Program-made: the position numbers and the translations under genes
Shown here: positions 1-6,180 of the stretch, one piece after another
Numbering within the stretch: the first letter of the stretch is position 1
How the letters are laid out: each line of letters opens with the position of its first letter
Source: Thiomicrospira sp. UBA5634
GTDB lineage: Bacteria; Pseudomonadota; Gammaproteobacteria; Thiomicrospirales; Thiomicrospiraceae
Direction: 5' to 3'
Length of the DNA stretch: 6,180 nt
NCBI GenBank assembly: GCA_002421475.1
Contig: DIJW01000024.1
Location: forward strand, 1-6,180
The notes under the pieces: model-generated
Database searches by the model: none
Seen by the model: the letters and a program-made list of their open reading frames with translations, nothing else
What the model was told of the DNA's origin: nothing

Positions 1-735
1 CATTGCATTAGAACCACCGCCGACACACGCCACTAATGCATCAGGCAGACGACCTTCTTTGTGCAAAATTTGCTCACGCGCTTCACGACCAATAATGGAC
101 TGGAAGTCACGCACCATCATCGGATAAGGATGTGGGCCGGCGACCGTACCGATAATATAAAAGGTGTTATCTACGTTTGTTACCCAGTCGCGCATCGCTT
201 CATTTAATGCATCTTTTAAGGTGCGAGTGCCGGAAGTCACTGCAACCACTTTTGCACCCAGCATTTTCATACGCGGAACGTTAGGAGCTTGACGAACGAC
301 ATCATCCGCACCCATATAAACCACACATTCCAACCCTAAACGAGCTGCTACGGTTGCACTCGCCACACCATGCTGTCCTGCACCGGTTTCGGCAATAATG
401 CGTGTCTTTCCTAGACGTTTTGCCAATAAAGCTTGGCCGATGGTGTTATTGATTTTATGCGCACCGGTATGGTTTAGATCTTCACGTTTTAAATAAATCT
501 TTGCACCGCCCAAATGCTCTGTCCAACGCTGAGCTAAATATAGCGGGCTTGGGCGACCGATATAATCTTGATAATCAGCATCTAGTTGCGCTCGAAACGC
601 AGGATCATCTTTAACCTGGGCATATTGTTGCGCTAATTCTTCAAGCGGAGCCATTAAGGTCTCTGGAGCAAAAATGCCGCCATATGGTCCAAAATGTCCG
701 TGTTCGTCTGGAAATTGTGAGTAATCTATTTTCAT
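1..735 (-). CDS. trpB: Tryptophan synthase beta subunit, 3' end missing
   Basis: TrpB joins indole, channelled from the alpha subunit, to L-serine to give L-tryptophan. It uses pyridoxal phosphate and works in the cytoplasm in an alpha2-beta2 complex. The window holds the first 245 residues of a protein usually near 400. The N-terminal region has the family's FGPYGG segment (about 15-20). HTGAHKINN follows at 89-97, with the PLP-binding Lys94. AETGAGQHG at 115-123 carries the expected catalytic Glu116. The phosphate-binding GGGSNA lies at 239-244, right at the window edge. These features fit the canonical alpha-partnered type of TrpB. The ATG overlaps the trpF stop as ATGA, and a weak GGA ribosome site lies about 8 bases upstream, so translation is probably coupled to trpF. 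trpA would be expected just past the left edge, but it is not visible. Identity is near certain. Confidence 0.98.
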   Translation of the reverse strand, partial: MKIDYSQFPDEHGHFGPYGGIFAPETLMAPLEELAQQYAQVKDDPAFRAQLDADYQDYIGRPSPLYLAQRWTEHLGGAKIYLKREDLNHTGAHKINNTIGQALLAKRLGKTRIIAETGAGQHGVASATVAARLGLECVVYMGADDVVRQAPNVPRMKMLGAKVVAVTSGTRTLKDALNEAMRDWVTNVDNTFYIIGTVAGPHPYPMMVRDFQSIIGREAREQILHKEGRLPDALVACVGGGSNAM

Positions 736-1376
736 GCATTTAATCCATTCAGGTATTCGACATTAACCTGTTCAATAAATTGCTGTATTTTATGTGCTGA
801 CTTAATGCCTTTTGCTTGCTCGACACCGCCACTGACATCAACCGCCCATGGCGAAGTTTGCTTAATCGCCTGTCTGACGTTATCCGCCGTTAAACCGCCG
901 GCTAAAATCAAAGGCATGGAAAACTGTTTTGGTACCCATTGCCAATTAAAGGTCTCACCGGTTCCTCCCGGTAGACCCGGTTTGTAGGTATCAAGCAACA
1001 ATCCCGTCGCCAGCATGTATTGACTTGCGATTGTCACCAAATCGGTATCAGCTTGCATTGCCACGGCTTTAATATAAGGACGACTAAACGACTGACAGAA
1101 CTGAGCCGTTTCATTACCATGAAACTGTAGTAAATCTATTTTTAACTTATCAATCACGTCTTGCACCAGGCCTGGTTGTGGATCAACAAACAAAGCGGTG
1201 CTGGTAACAAAAGCCGGCAAAGCACGTAAAATCGCCTTTGCTTGCTCTATATCAACATAACGCGGACTAGGTTCATAAAACACCAAACCTATTGCATCTG
1301 CACCAGCTGCAACAGCCGCCATAGCATCTTCTACCCGTGTTATGCCACAAATTTTTACCCGCGTACGCTGTCTCAT
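732..1376 (-). CDS. trpF: Phosphoribosylanthranilate isomerase
   Basis: TrpF isomerises N-(5-phosphoribosyl)anthranilate to the carboxyphenylamino-deoxyribulose phosphate in tryptophan synthesis, using a cytoplasmic (beta/alpha)8 barrel. From this start it has 214 residues, normal for the single-domain enzyme; there is no fused TrpC domain. KICGIT lies at 8-13 with the general-base Cys10. SPRY at 37-40 carries the substrate-contacting Arg39. LQFHG is at 83-87, LLLDT holds the expected general-acid Asp129, and GGTG at 137-140 begins phosphate binding, followed by LAGGL at 158-162. The last loop reads DVSGGVE (180-186) where DVSSGVE is the commoner form. The open frame extends upstream into truA, but that extension does not resemble the family. 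I chose the ATG at 1376 because it overlaps the truA stop as ATGA. The ATG at 1382, adding Met-Ala, is a real alternative. It overlaps trpB by 4 bases. Confidence 0.96.
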   Translation of the reverse strand: MRQRTRVKICGITRVEDAMAAVAAGADAIGLVFYEPSPRYVDIEQAKAILRALPAFVTSTALFVDPQPGLVQDVIDKLKIDLLQFHGNETAQFCQSFSRPYIKAVAMQADTDLVTIASQYMLATGLLLDTYKPGLPGGTGETFNWQWVPKQFSMPLILAGGLTADNVRQAIKQTSPWAVDVSGGVEQAKGIKSAHKIQQFIEQVNVEYLNGLNA

Positions 1377-2155
1377 TGCCATAGCACCTCGTTTAAAGAC
1401 ACCTGCGGAATGGCAAAATGCGATGGATAAAAAGCATTCACAAAATACAATCCACTTGCCGGAGCCGTAACGGTTGCTTGCGTCCGATCTTGCAACTCCA
1501 ATAAGGTTTTCATCCACTCAACAGGGGCATCACCCCGACCGATTTGCATTAATGTACCTGCAATATTTCGCACCATATGGTGCAAAAATGCATTCGCTTG
1601 AATATCAATAAAAACCATATCCCCACGACGTGACACACTCAATTTTTGCACTTCACGCCGCGCATGTGCTGCTTGACATTCTGCCGCTCGAAACGAACTA
1701 AAATCATACTCACCGATCAGTGCTTGCGCCGCGCAGTGCATCAACTCGACATTTAAAGGTCGACGCTCTGATGTCACTCTGTTGCTTAAGACTGCCGAAC
1801 GCACCGCACGATTAAAAATCACATAACGATACTGCCGAGCCTGAGCACTAAAACGAGCATGAAAATCATCGGTAACTCCCTGTGCCCAGATGATACGAAC
1901 ATCATCCGGTAACAAGGTATTAGTGCCATCAATCCAAGCACGTAAAGGTCGCTGCGCAGCGGTGACAAAATGCACTACTTGACCAACCGCATTAACTCCT
2001 GTGTCGGTTCGACCGGCGCAAGCCACCTCTATTGTTTCCGCCGCAATCTTAGATAAAGCTGTTTCAACATGCGCTTGCACTGAATCACAGTGACGTTGGC
2101 GCTGCCAACCACAATAAGCTGAACCTAGGTACTCAATGCCCAGTGCAAGTTTCAT
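1373..2155 (-). CDS. truA: tRNA pseudouridine(38-40) synthase TruA
   Basis: TruA converts uridines 38, 39 and 40 in the anticodon stem-loop of many tRNAs to pseudouridine, in the cytoplasm and as a homodimer. The 260 residues match the usual length. The N-terminus (LGIEYLGSAYCGWQRQ, about 5-20) is typical of the family. The catalytic motif GRTDTGVNA spans 48-56 and has the nucleophile Asp51. The usual reading is GRTDxGVHA, so position 55 is Asn instead of His. The later FLHHMVRNIAGTL segment is the conserved C-terminal-half motif. The start lies 8 bases after the asd stop with no clear Shine-Dalgarno sequence, which suggests translational coupling to asd. The stop overlaps the trpF start as ATGA. 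The position between asd and trpF matches the gammaproteobacterial neighbourhood, but fimV, often found between asd and truA, is absent here. Confidence 0.97.
   Translation of the reverse strand: MKLALGIEYLGSAYCGWQRQRHCDSVQAHVETALSKIAAETIEVACAGRTDTGVNAVGQVVHFVTAAQRPLRAWIDGTNTLLPDDVRIIWAQGVTDDFHARFSAQARQYRYVIFNRAVRSAVLSNRVTSERRPLNVELMHCAAQALIGEYDFSSFRAAECQAAHARREVQKLSVSRRGDMVFIDIQANAFLHHMVRNIAGTLMQIGRGDAPVEWMKTLLELQDRTQATVTAPASGLYFVNAFYPSHFAIPQVSLNEVLWQ
1386..1390 (-). promoter_or_regulatory. Ribosome binding site of trpF, within the end of truA
   Basis: GAGGT on the minus strand lies 9 bases before the ATG at 1376 and only 3 bases before the ATG at 1382. The wider spacing supports the 1376 start, which also makes the ATGA junction with truA. 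Neither spacing is ideal, so the start is uncertain by two codons. Confidence 0.55.
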
Positions 2156-2163
2156 AGCAAAAA

Positions 2164-3183
2164 TTAAAGATATTTTTCAATCAATACTTCAGCAATCTGT
2201 ACCGTATTGGTTGCTGCGCCTTTACGTACGTTGTCCGCTACAACCCATAAGTTCAAACCTTTTTCGATCGAAATGTCTTCACGAATACGACCAACATAAA
2301 CCGGATTTGTATCAGCTGCATCACTAACGGCTGTTGGGTAACCACCCGCTTCGTGTTGATCAATTACCACCAGGCCTGGTGCCTTTTCTAACAATGCACG
2401 GGCGTCAGCTGCACTGATTTTTTGTTTGGTTTCAATGTGCACCGCTTCACTATGACCAAAAAACACCGGTACACGTACCGCGGTTGGGTTCACTTTAATA
2501 TTCTTGTCGCCAAGAATTTTCTGCGTTTCCCAAACCATTTTCATTTCTTCTTTGGTATAGCCGTTATCCATAAATACATCAATTTGCGGAATACAGTTAA
2601 ACGCAATTTGTTTTGGATAAACTTCACATTCAACCGGTTTCAGGTTCAAAATATTGGCCGTTTGTTTGGCTAATTCTTCAATTGCTTCTTTACCAGTGCC
2701 AGATACCGCTTGATAGGTTGCAACATTAATTCGCTCAATCCCTACCGCATCATAAATAGGTTTTAATGCCACCAACATCTGAATGGTAGAACAATTTGGA
2801 TTGGCGATAATGCCACGGTTTTTGTACTGTGCAATCGCTTCGGGATTTACTTCAGGAACAACGAGAGGGATGTCTTCGTCATAACGGAATTGAGAGGTAT
2901 TATCTACTACAACACAACCTGCTGCGGCCGCTTTGGGTGCGTAGATCGCGGAAACACTGGCACCCGGCGAAAATAGACCGATCTGTGCTTGAGAAAAATC
3001 GAATGTTTCTAAATCTAAAACTTCAATCCATTCACCGTTGAACTCTACTTTTTTACCTGCCGAACGGCTGCTTGCCAATGGGTACAACTTACCCACCGGG
3101 AATTGACGTTCTTCGAGAACTTTTAAAATGGTTTCCCCAACTGCACCTGTCGCACCAACTACAGCAACGTCATATTTTTTCAT
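2164..3183 (-). CDS. asd: Aspartate-semialdehyde dehydrogenase
   Basis: Asd reduces L-aspartyl 4-phosphate to aspartate 4-semialdehyde with NADPH. This is the branch point toward lysine and diaminopimelate, threonine and methionine, in the cytoplasm. The 339 residues fit the shorter bacterial Asd type rather than the roughly 367-residue E. coli enzyme. The Rossmann nucleotide loop GATGAVG is at 10-16, and SSRSAGK (38-44) is the expected NADP phosphate-binding stretch. NPNCSTIQ holds the nucleophile Cys131. RVPVFFGHSEAV at 237-248 supplies the substrate Arg237 and the acid-base His244. All key residues are present, so the enzyme should be active. AGGTGA lies just before the ATG. The 43 bases separating it from the bactofilin gene are the longest gap in the window. 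Because its product feeds diaminopimelate for peptidoglycan, it is metabolically linked to the wall-acting pair upstream; that link is inference. Confidence 0.98.
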   Translation of the reverse strand: MKKYDVAVVGATGAVGETILKVLEERQFPVGKLYPLASSRSAGKKVEFNGEWIEVLDLETFDFSQAQIGLFSPGASVSAIYAPKAAAAGCVVVDNTSQFRYDEDIPLVVPEVNPEAIAQYKNRGIIANPNCSTIQMLVALKPIYDAVGIERINVATYQAVSGTGKEAIEELAKQTANILNLKPVECEVYPKQIAFNCIPQIDVFMDNGYTKEEMKMVWETQKILGDKNIKVNPTAVRVPVFFGHSEAVHIETKQKISAADARALLEKAPGLVVIDQHEAGGYPTAVSDAADTNPVYVGRIREDISIEKGLNLWVVADNVRKGAATNTVQIAEVLIEKYL

Positions 3184-3226
3184 ATCACCTACAAACCTAT
3201 CTTTGAATTACGTATCAATTTATGCT
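3184..3226 (-). other. Intergenic gap between bactofilin gene and asd
   Basis: This is the only spacer in the window long enough for a short internal control element. On the minus strand it is AT-rich, contains a small imperfect palindrome around TACGTA, and ends in the asd ribosome site AGGTGA. A TTGATA hexamer could pass as a -35 box, but the hexamer 17 bases downstream (TTTGTA) is a poor -10 box. I see no GC-rich hairpin with a T tract, so no terminator is called and read-through into asd is expected. Confidence 0.5.
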
Positions 3227-3682
3227 TTATTTTTGTTCCGATTGTTCGGCTTCAGATGCATAGTCAGCCAATTTTTTTTCCAACTGCGCCGGCTGGTCTT
3301 CTTCTACGCCAACGATAATCCCGCTTTCACTTAATTCACGGCTTTGTCCGATAAACTTACCGCCGGTTTCAATAGTCAACTCACCGCTGATTAACTCACC
3401 AACCAACTTACCGGTTGCCAAAATTTCAATCCGCTCACAAGCGACTTTGCCTTCCAGTTTACCGCTCAAGAAAATTGAGCGCGCTTTGATTAAGCCGGTT
3501 ACGCTACCGTTTTGACCAATAGAAATGTCATAGTTCGTTTCAACAATACCGTCAATATGACCATCCACATGCAATGCACCTTGTAAATCGGTGATTTCAC
3601 CGTTTACTGAACATCCCTCAGCAATAATTGTTTTTCCACCCTCTCGACGTGGTTTCTTATCGTCTGACTTAAAGATCCCCAT
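3227..3682 (-). CDS. Bactofilin, polymer-forming cytoskeletal protein (CcmA/BacA family)
   Basis: Bactofilins assemble into nucleotide-independent filaments or sheets, often at the cytoplasmic face of the inner membrane. They position cell-wall enzymes and other shape factors. The 151-residue protein has the usual layout. A short N-terminal tail begins MGIF and continues rich in Lys, Arg and Asp (1-16); it may touch the membrane. The core (about 17-115) is a run of Gly- and Val/Ile-spaced short repeats such as VDGHIDGIV, SGKLEGKV and TGKLVGELISG, expected to fold as a right-handed beta-helix. The C-terminal tail (116-151) is acidic and Gln-rich. No signal peptide or membrane span is seen. The start is well supported by a GAGGG ribosome site 6 bases upstream and by the MGIF opening common in the family. 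It begins inside the M23 peptidase gene, in another frame, overlapping it by 79 bases. The pair is probably functionally linked. The specific role in shape is unknown. Confidence 0.95.
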   Translation of the reverse strand: MGIFKSDDKKPRREGGKTIIAEGCSVNGEITDLQGALHVDGHIDGIVETNYDISIGQNGSVTGLIKARSIFLSGKLEGKVACERIEILATGKLVGELISGELTIETGGKFIGQSRELSESGIIVGVEEDQPAQLEKKLADYASEAEQSEQK

Positions 3683-4560
3683 GGTATTCCCTCTACTTTA
3701 TCAAAAATACTGTCGTAATCTTCCAAGCTCCACTGTACAAATGGTGCCGGGTTAAGCTTACGCTGCACAAAATTCACCTCATAATGTAAATGAGGACCAG
3801 TCGACACGCCGGTCGAACCAACCCCTCCAATTACATCGCCCTTACTCACAAATTGCCCGGTTTTTACATCTAAATTATGTAAATGCCCGTAAAACGTTTT
3901 AAACCCATAGGCATGACTGATGATGATTAAGTTTCCATAACCACTACTGCGATGGTAACCTGCATATTCAACTACACCATCTGCCGTTGCCAAAATCGGT
4001 GTACCAGTATCACCACGGTAGTCAATACCATAATGAAACTCTCGCGTGCCCCTCACTGGATGAGTTCGCCAACCATAACCACTGGTCACCCCCCGAAAAA
4101 CTGTCAGGGGACGACCGTTTGGTAAGCGCTCCAACATAATTTGTTTTTCCAGTGTTGACAGCTGGATCATTTTTACACGCTCAAAAATCGGCGCGTCCGA
4201 TTCAGGCTGCACACCGATTAACTCTTCAAGTCCTTGTAAAGTTTGATCTAAAAATCCAACCTGCTTAATTTTTTCTTCTAGCTCCAAAATCAGCTGTGCT
4301 TTTTCTTCCACTAAATTGGAATACTCATTTTGCCGCTCATCCAATGCTTTAAGAAAAGACATTTCGGCTTGGCGTTTTAGGGTTTGGATTTCATCGACTT
4401 CTTTATTTAACCACCAGATTGTACCTGCGCCGCCGGTCACCACTAAAAAAAAGACCACTAACAACACCCAAACAAACTTCTTAACGAACTGACTAAATGA
4501 ATAATGACGCGCACCACGCACGTCAGTAATCGTTATGGTGAAATGTTGTTTTGCGATCAT
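3604..4560 (-). CDS. Membrane-anchored M23 family metallopeptidase (peptidoglycan endopeptidase)
   Basis: This is a zinc endopeptidase of the LytM/M23 family, predicted to cut peptide cross-links in periplasmic peptidoglycan. The 318 residues read as a cytoplasmic N-terminal segment (1-27, basic near its end), one transmembrane helix (about 28-50) and a charged coiled coil (about 53-112). The M23 domain follows (about 150-275), then a 40-residue tail. HYGID gives zinc ligands His176 and Asp180. YGHLH holds the expected catalytic His226. GPHLHYE gives catalytic His257 and zinc ligand His259. The set is complete, so the enzyme should be active, unlike degenerate LytM activators such as EnvC or NlpD. 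The start is 8 bases after the leuB stop with only a weak GAG site. Its last 26 codons lie inside the bactofilin gene. Pairing with a bactofilin is known for shape-determining M23 enzymes, such as Csd1 with CcmA in Helicobacter. The substrate bond and the pole or site of action cannot be read from sequence. Confidence 0.94.
   Translation of the reverse strand: MIAKQHFTITITDVRGARHYSFSQFVKKFVWVLLVVFFLVVTGGAGTIWWLNKEVDEIQTLKRQAEMSFLKALDERQNEYSNLVEEKAQLILELEEKIKQVGFLDQTLQGLEELIGVQPESDAPIFERVKMIQLSTLEKQIMLERLPNGRPLTVFRGVTSGYGWRTHPVRGTREFHYGIDYRGDTGTPILATADGVVEYAGYHRSSGYGNLIIISHAYGFKTFYGHLHNLDVKTGQFVSKGDVIGGVGSTGVSTGPHLHYEVNFVQRKLNPAPFVQWSLEDYDSIFDKVEGIPWGSLSQTIRNHVERVEKQLLLRDVQ
3689..3694 (-). promoter_or_regulatory. 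Strong ribosome binding site of the bactofilin gene
   Basis: AGAGGG on the minus strand sits 6 bases before the bactofilin ATG at 3682, the best Shine-Dalgarno match and spacing in the window. It lies inside the coding frame of the M23 peptidase. It fixes the bactofilin start, and hence the overlap, and suggests the bactofilin initiates on its own, perhaps at a higher rate than the peptidase, whose own site is weak. Confidence 0.75.
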
Positions 4561-4568
4561 AAACTACT

Positions 4569-5645
4569 CTACTTTAAAGCACGCATTACAGCTTCACCCA
4601 TTTCTGAGGTCGTTACACGCTGCATACCCTGTGCATAAATATCACCGGTTCTGAGGCCTTGATCCAATACATCACTAACAGCCTGTTCGATTTTTATCGC
4701 TAAATCTTCGCGACCTAAGCTATAACGTAACATCATGGCCGCAGACAAAATGGTTGCCAGAGGATTGGCTAAATTTTTTCCTGCAATGTCGGGAGCAGAA
4801 CCATGACTAGGCTCATACATACCTTTATTATTGGCATCCAAAGATGCTGATGGCAACATGCCTATTGAGCCGGTCAGCATTGAAGCCTCATCCGATAAAA
4901 TGTCGCCAAACATATTTCCCGTCACAATCACATCAAACTGTTTTGGATTGCGCACTAATTGCATGGCAGCATTATCCACATACATATGTGACAACTCAAC
5001 TTCAGGGTATTGTTTTGCCAAGTCCGTCATCACTTCACGCCATAACTCAGTCACCTCAAGCACATTGGCTTTATCGACTGAACAGACTTTTTTATTACGT
5101 TTCATTGCAGCCTGGAAAGCAACATGACCGATTCGTTTAATTTCTGACTCTGAATAAACATAGGTGTTATAACCCTGACGTTCACCATTTTCTAGCGTAC
5201 GGATACCGCGCGGTTGGCCGAAATAGATACCACCGGTTAACTCACGCACAATTAAAATATCCAAACCAGATACAATTTCAGGTTTTAAGGTAGACGCATC
5301 AGCCAATTGAGGATATAAAAATGCCGGGCGTAGGTTGGCAAACAGTTTTAAACCCGAGCGCAACCCAAGCAAACCCTTCTCCGGACGCACTGAAATATCC
5401 AACGACTCCCACTTATAGCCCCCAACGGCGCCTAGCAGAATAGCATCAGCTTCTTTCGCCAAACGCATTGTTTCGTCCGGCAACGGATGACCGGCAGCAT
5501 CATAAGCTGCTCCACCCACTAGACCATGAGTCAGCTCGATATCCAAGCCATGTTTTGCTTTCAAAACGTCTAATACTTTAATCGCTTCTGCAACAATTTC
5601 CGGGCCAATACCATCACCTGGCAATACTAATACTTTTTTTGTCAT
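4569..5645 (-). CDS. leuB: 3-isopropylmalate dehydrogenase
   Basis: LeuB oxidises and decarboxylates (2R,3S)-3-isopropylmalate with NAD+ to 2-oxoisocaproate, the third step of leucine synthesis, as a cytoplasmic homodimer needing Mg2+ or Mn2+. The 358 residues are the normal length. GDGIGPE opens the protein (10-16). PEKGLLGLR (88-96) with Arg96, then Arg106 and Arg134 in VRELTGG, form the substrate pocket, followed by Tyr141. VDKAN carries Lys192. The metal aspartates are Asp224 (VDNAAMQL), Asp248 and Asp252 (GDILSDE). The [13 protein letters not shown] segment (278-290), with Asp286, is the NAD-binding signature and separates it from NADP-dependent isocitrate dehydrogenases. It starts 30 bases after leuD, with AAGG about 9 bases before the ATG. 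All catalytic residues are intact. The LLGLR and YFGQPRGI context makes tartrate dehydrogenase or another relative unlikely. Confidence 0.98.
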   Translation of the reverse strand: MTKKVLVLPGDGIGPEIVAEAIKVLDVLKAKHGLDIELTHGLVGGAAYDAAGHPLPDETMRLAKEADAILLGAVGGYKWESLDISVRPEKGLLGLRSGLKLFANLRPAFLYPQLADASTLKPEIVSGLDILIVRELTGGIYFGQPRGIRTLENGERQGYNTYVYSESEIKRIGHVAFQAAMKRNKKVCSVDKANVLEVTELWREVMTDLAKQYPEVELSHMYVDNAAMQLVRNPKQFDVIVTGNMFGDILSDEASMLTGSIGMLPSASLDANNKGMYEPSHGSAPDIAGKNLANPLATILSAAMMLRYSLGREDLAIKIEQAVSDVLDQGLRTGDIYAQGMQRVTTSEMGEAVMRALK

Positions 5646-5675
5646 CTCTTTAAACCTTAATAAATTTTAACTTGT

Positions 5676-6180
5676 TTAGGCAAACAACCAAGGAGCTTGC
5701 TGACGGCGTTTGGCTTCATAATCTTTAATCGCCTGACCATGCACCAGCGTTAATCCGATATCATCTAAACCGTTTAGCAGGCAATGGCGACGGAACTCAT
5801 CCACTTCAAACGGAATTAACTCGTTCGCAGGGGTGACAATTTGCTGAGTCTGAAGATCAACGGTTAATGCGTAGCCTTCTTTAGCATCCACATCCTTAAA
5901 TAATTTATCAACCAGCTCATCCGCCAATACAATCGGCAAAATACCGTTTTTAAAACAGTTATTAAAAAAGATATCCGCAAAACTAGGCGCAATCACCACA
6001 TCAAAACCGTAATCCTTTAATGCCCAAGGTGCATGCTCACGGCTTGAACCACAACCAAAGTTGGCACGTGAAATTAAGATTGAAGCACCCTGATAACGCG
6101 GCTGATTCAATACAAACTCAGTATTAATCGGACGTTTTGAGTTGTCCTGACCCGGATAACCTTCATCTAAATAACGCAAT
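5676..6180 (-). CDS. leuD: 3-isopropylmalate dehydratase small subunit, 5' end missing
   Basis: LeuD is the small, swivelling-domain subunit that pairs with the iron-sulfur subunit LeuC to isomerise 2-isopropylmalate to 3-isopropylmalate in the cytoplasm. The window holds the last 167 residues of a protein usually near 210-215, so roughly 45 N-terminal residues lie beyond the right edge. The first visible codon (6177-6179) is TTG, an internal leucine of the [11 protein letters not shown] stretch rather than a start. [15 protein letters not shown], the aconitase-family swivel motif, and the following [23 protein letters not shown] are diagnostic and intact. The chain ends normally with TAA at 5676-5678. 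The length after the swivel motif fits the bacterial long-form LeuD partnered with LeuC. leuC is expected just upstream, outside the window. Confidence 0.97.
   Translation of the reverse strand, partial: LRYLDEGYPGQDNSKRPINTEFVLNQPRYQGASILISRANFGCGSSREHAPWALKDYGFDVVIAPSFADIFFNNCFKNGILPIVLADELVDKLFKDVDAKEGYALTVDLQTQQIVTPANELIPFEVDEFRRHCLLNGLDDIGLTLVHGQAIKDYEAKRRQQAPWLFA

Noticed and set aside
1377..1517. N-terminal extension of trpF upstream of 1376.
   Set aside because: It runs back through the 3' end of truA, does not resemble TrpF, and the family begins just before the KICGIT motif. The ATGA junction and the ribosome site favour the short form.
3191..3226. Possible internal promoter before asd (TTGATA with TTTGTA 17 bases downstream) and a small TACGTA palindrome.
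   Set aside because: The -10 match is poor, and a palindrome this short is expected by chance in AT-rich DNA.
3631..3635. A run of five A (minus strand) within the peptidase/bactofilin overlap, placed so that a -1 shift would fuse the peptidase to the start of the bactofilin core.
   Set aside because: It is not a canonical slippery heptamer. A fusion would also put the bactofilin core on the periplasmic side with the M23 domain, and the bactofilin has its own strong ribosome site.
4831..5140. Two overlapping plus-strand open frames of 98 codons opposite leuB.
   Set aside because: They lie wholly within the well-supported leuB gene, have no family-like content and no clear ribosome site. They read as antisense shadows, as do the other plus-strand frames.
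5646..5675. Possible terminator or promoter in the 30-base leuD-leuB gap.
   Set aside because: The spacer is AT-rich without an inverted repeat or a recognisable -35/-10 pair. It holds only the leuB ribosome site.
1..6180. A new defence, mobile or biosynthetic system in the window.
   Set aside because: All eight genes belong to recognised families with intact key residues. There are no repeats, integrase, transposase or unknown open frames that would support such a claim.

Overview
The window is a tightly packed block of eight protein genes, all on the minus strand and read from right to left. Transcription order is leuD (5' end cut off), leuB, an M23 peptidase gene, a bactofilin gene, asd, truA, trpF and trpB (3' end cut off). 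The longest gap between genes is 43 bases. No RNA gene, insertion sequence, CRISPR array, long repeat or convincing terminator was seen. Everything on the plus strand reads as shadow frames of these genes.

The order leuD-leuB-...-asd-truA-trpF-trpB is a known housekeeping arrangement of gammaproteobacteria. With the moderate base composition and direct trpF-trpB linkage, it fits best with the Thiotrichales / Piscirickettsiaceae type (relatives of Thiomicrospira, Hydrogenovibrio and Methylophaga). That placement is inference from gene order and protein style, not from a search.

Region by region: 5676-6180 and 4569-5645 encode the small subunit of isopropylmalate isomerase and isopropylmalate dehydrogenase (leucine synthesis). 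Bases 3227-4560 hold a cell-shape pair: a membrane-anchored, apparently active M23 peptidoglycan endopeptidase, and a bactofilin whose start lies 79 bases inside the peptidase gene. Bases 2164-3183 encode aspartate-semialdehyde dehydrogenase, which feeds lysine, threonine and methionine synthesis and also diaminopimelate for peptidoglycan. Bases 1373-2155 encode the tRNA pseudouridine synthase TruA. Bases 1-1376 encode two tryptophan enzymes, TrpF and the first 245 residues of TrpB.

The junctions suggest one long transcript with translational coupling. truA/trpF and trpF/trpB both overlap as ATGA, asd/truA and leuB/peptidase are each 8 bases apart, and the peptidase/bactofilin pair overlaps by 79 bases. 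The point of most interest is the wall-remodelling pair placed inside an amino-acid operon, next to the gene that supplies the diaminopimelate branch. Bactofilin-M23 pairs are already known in bacterial morphogenesis, so this is a notable context rather than a new system.
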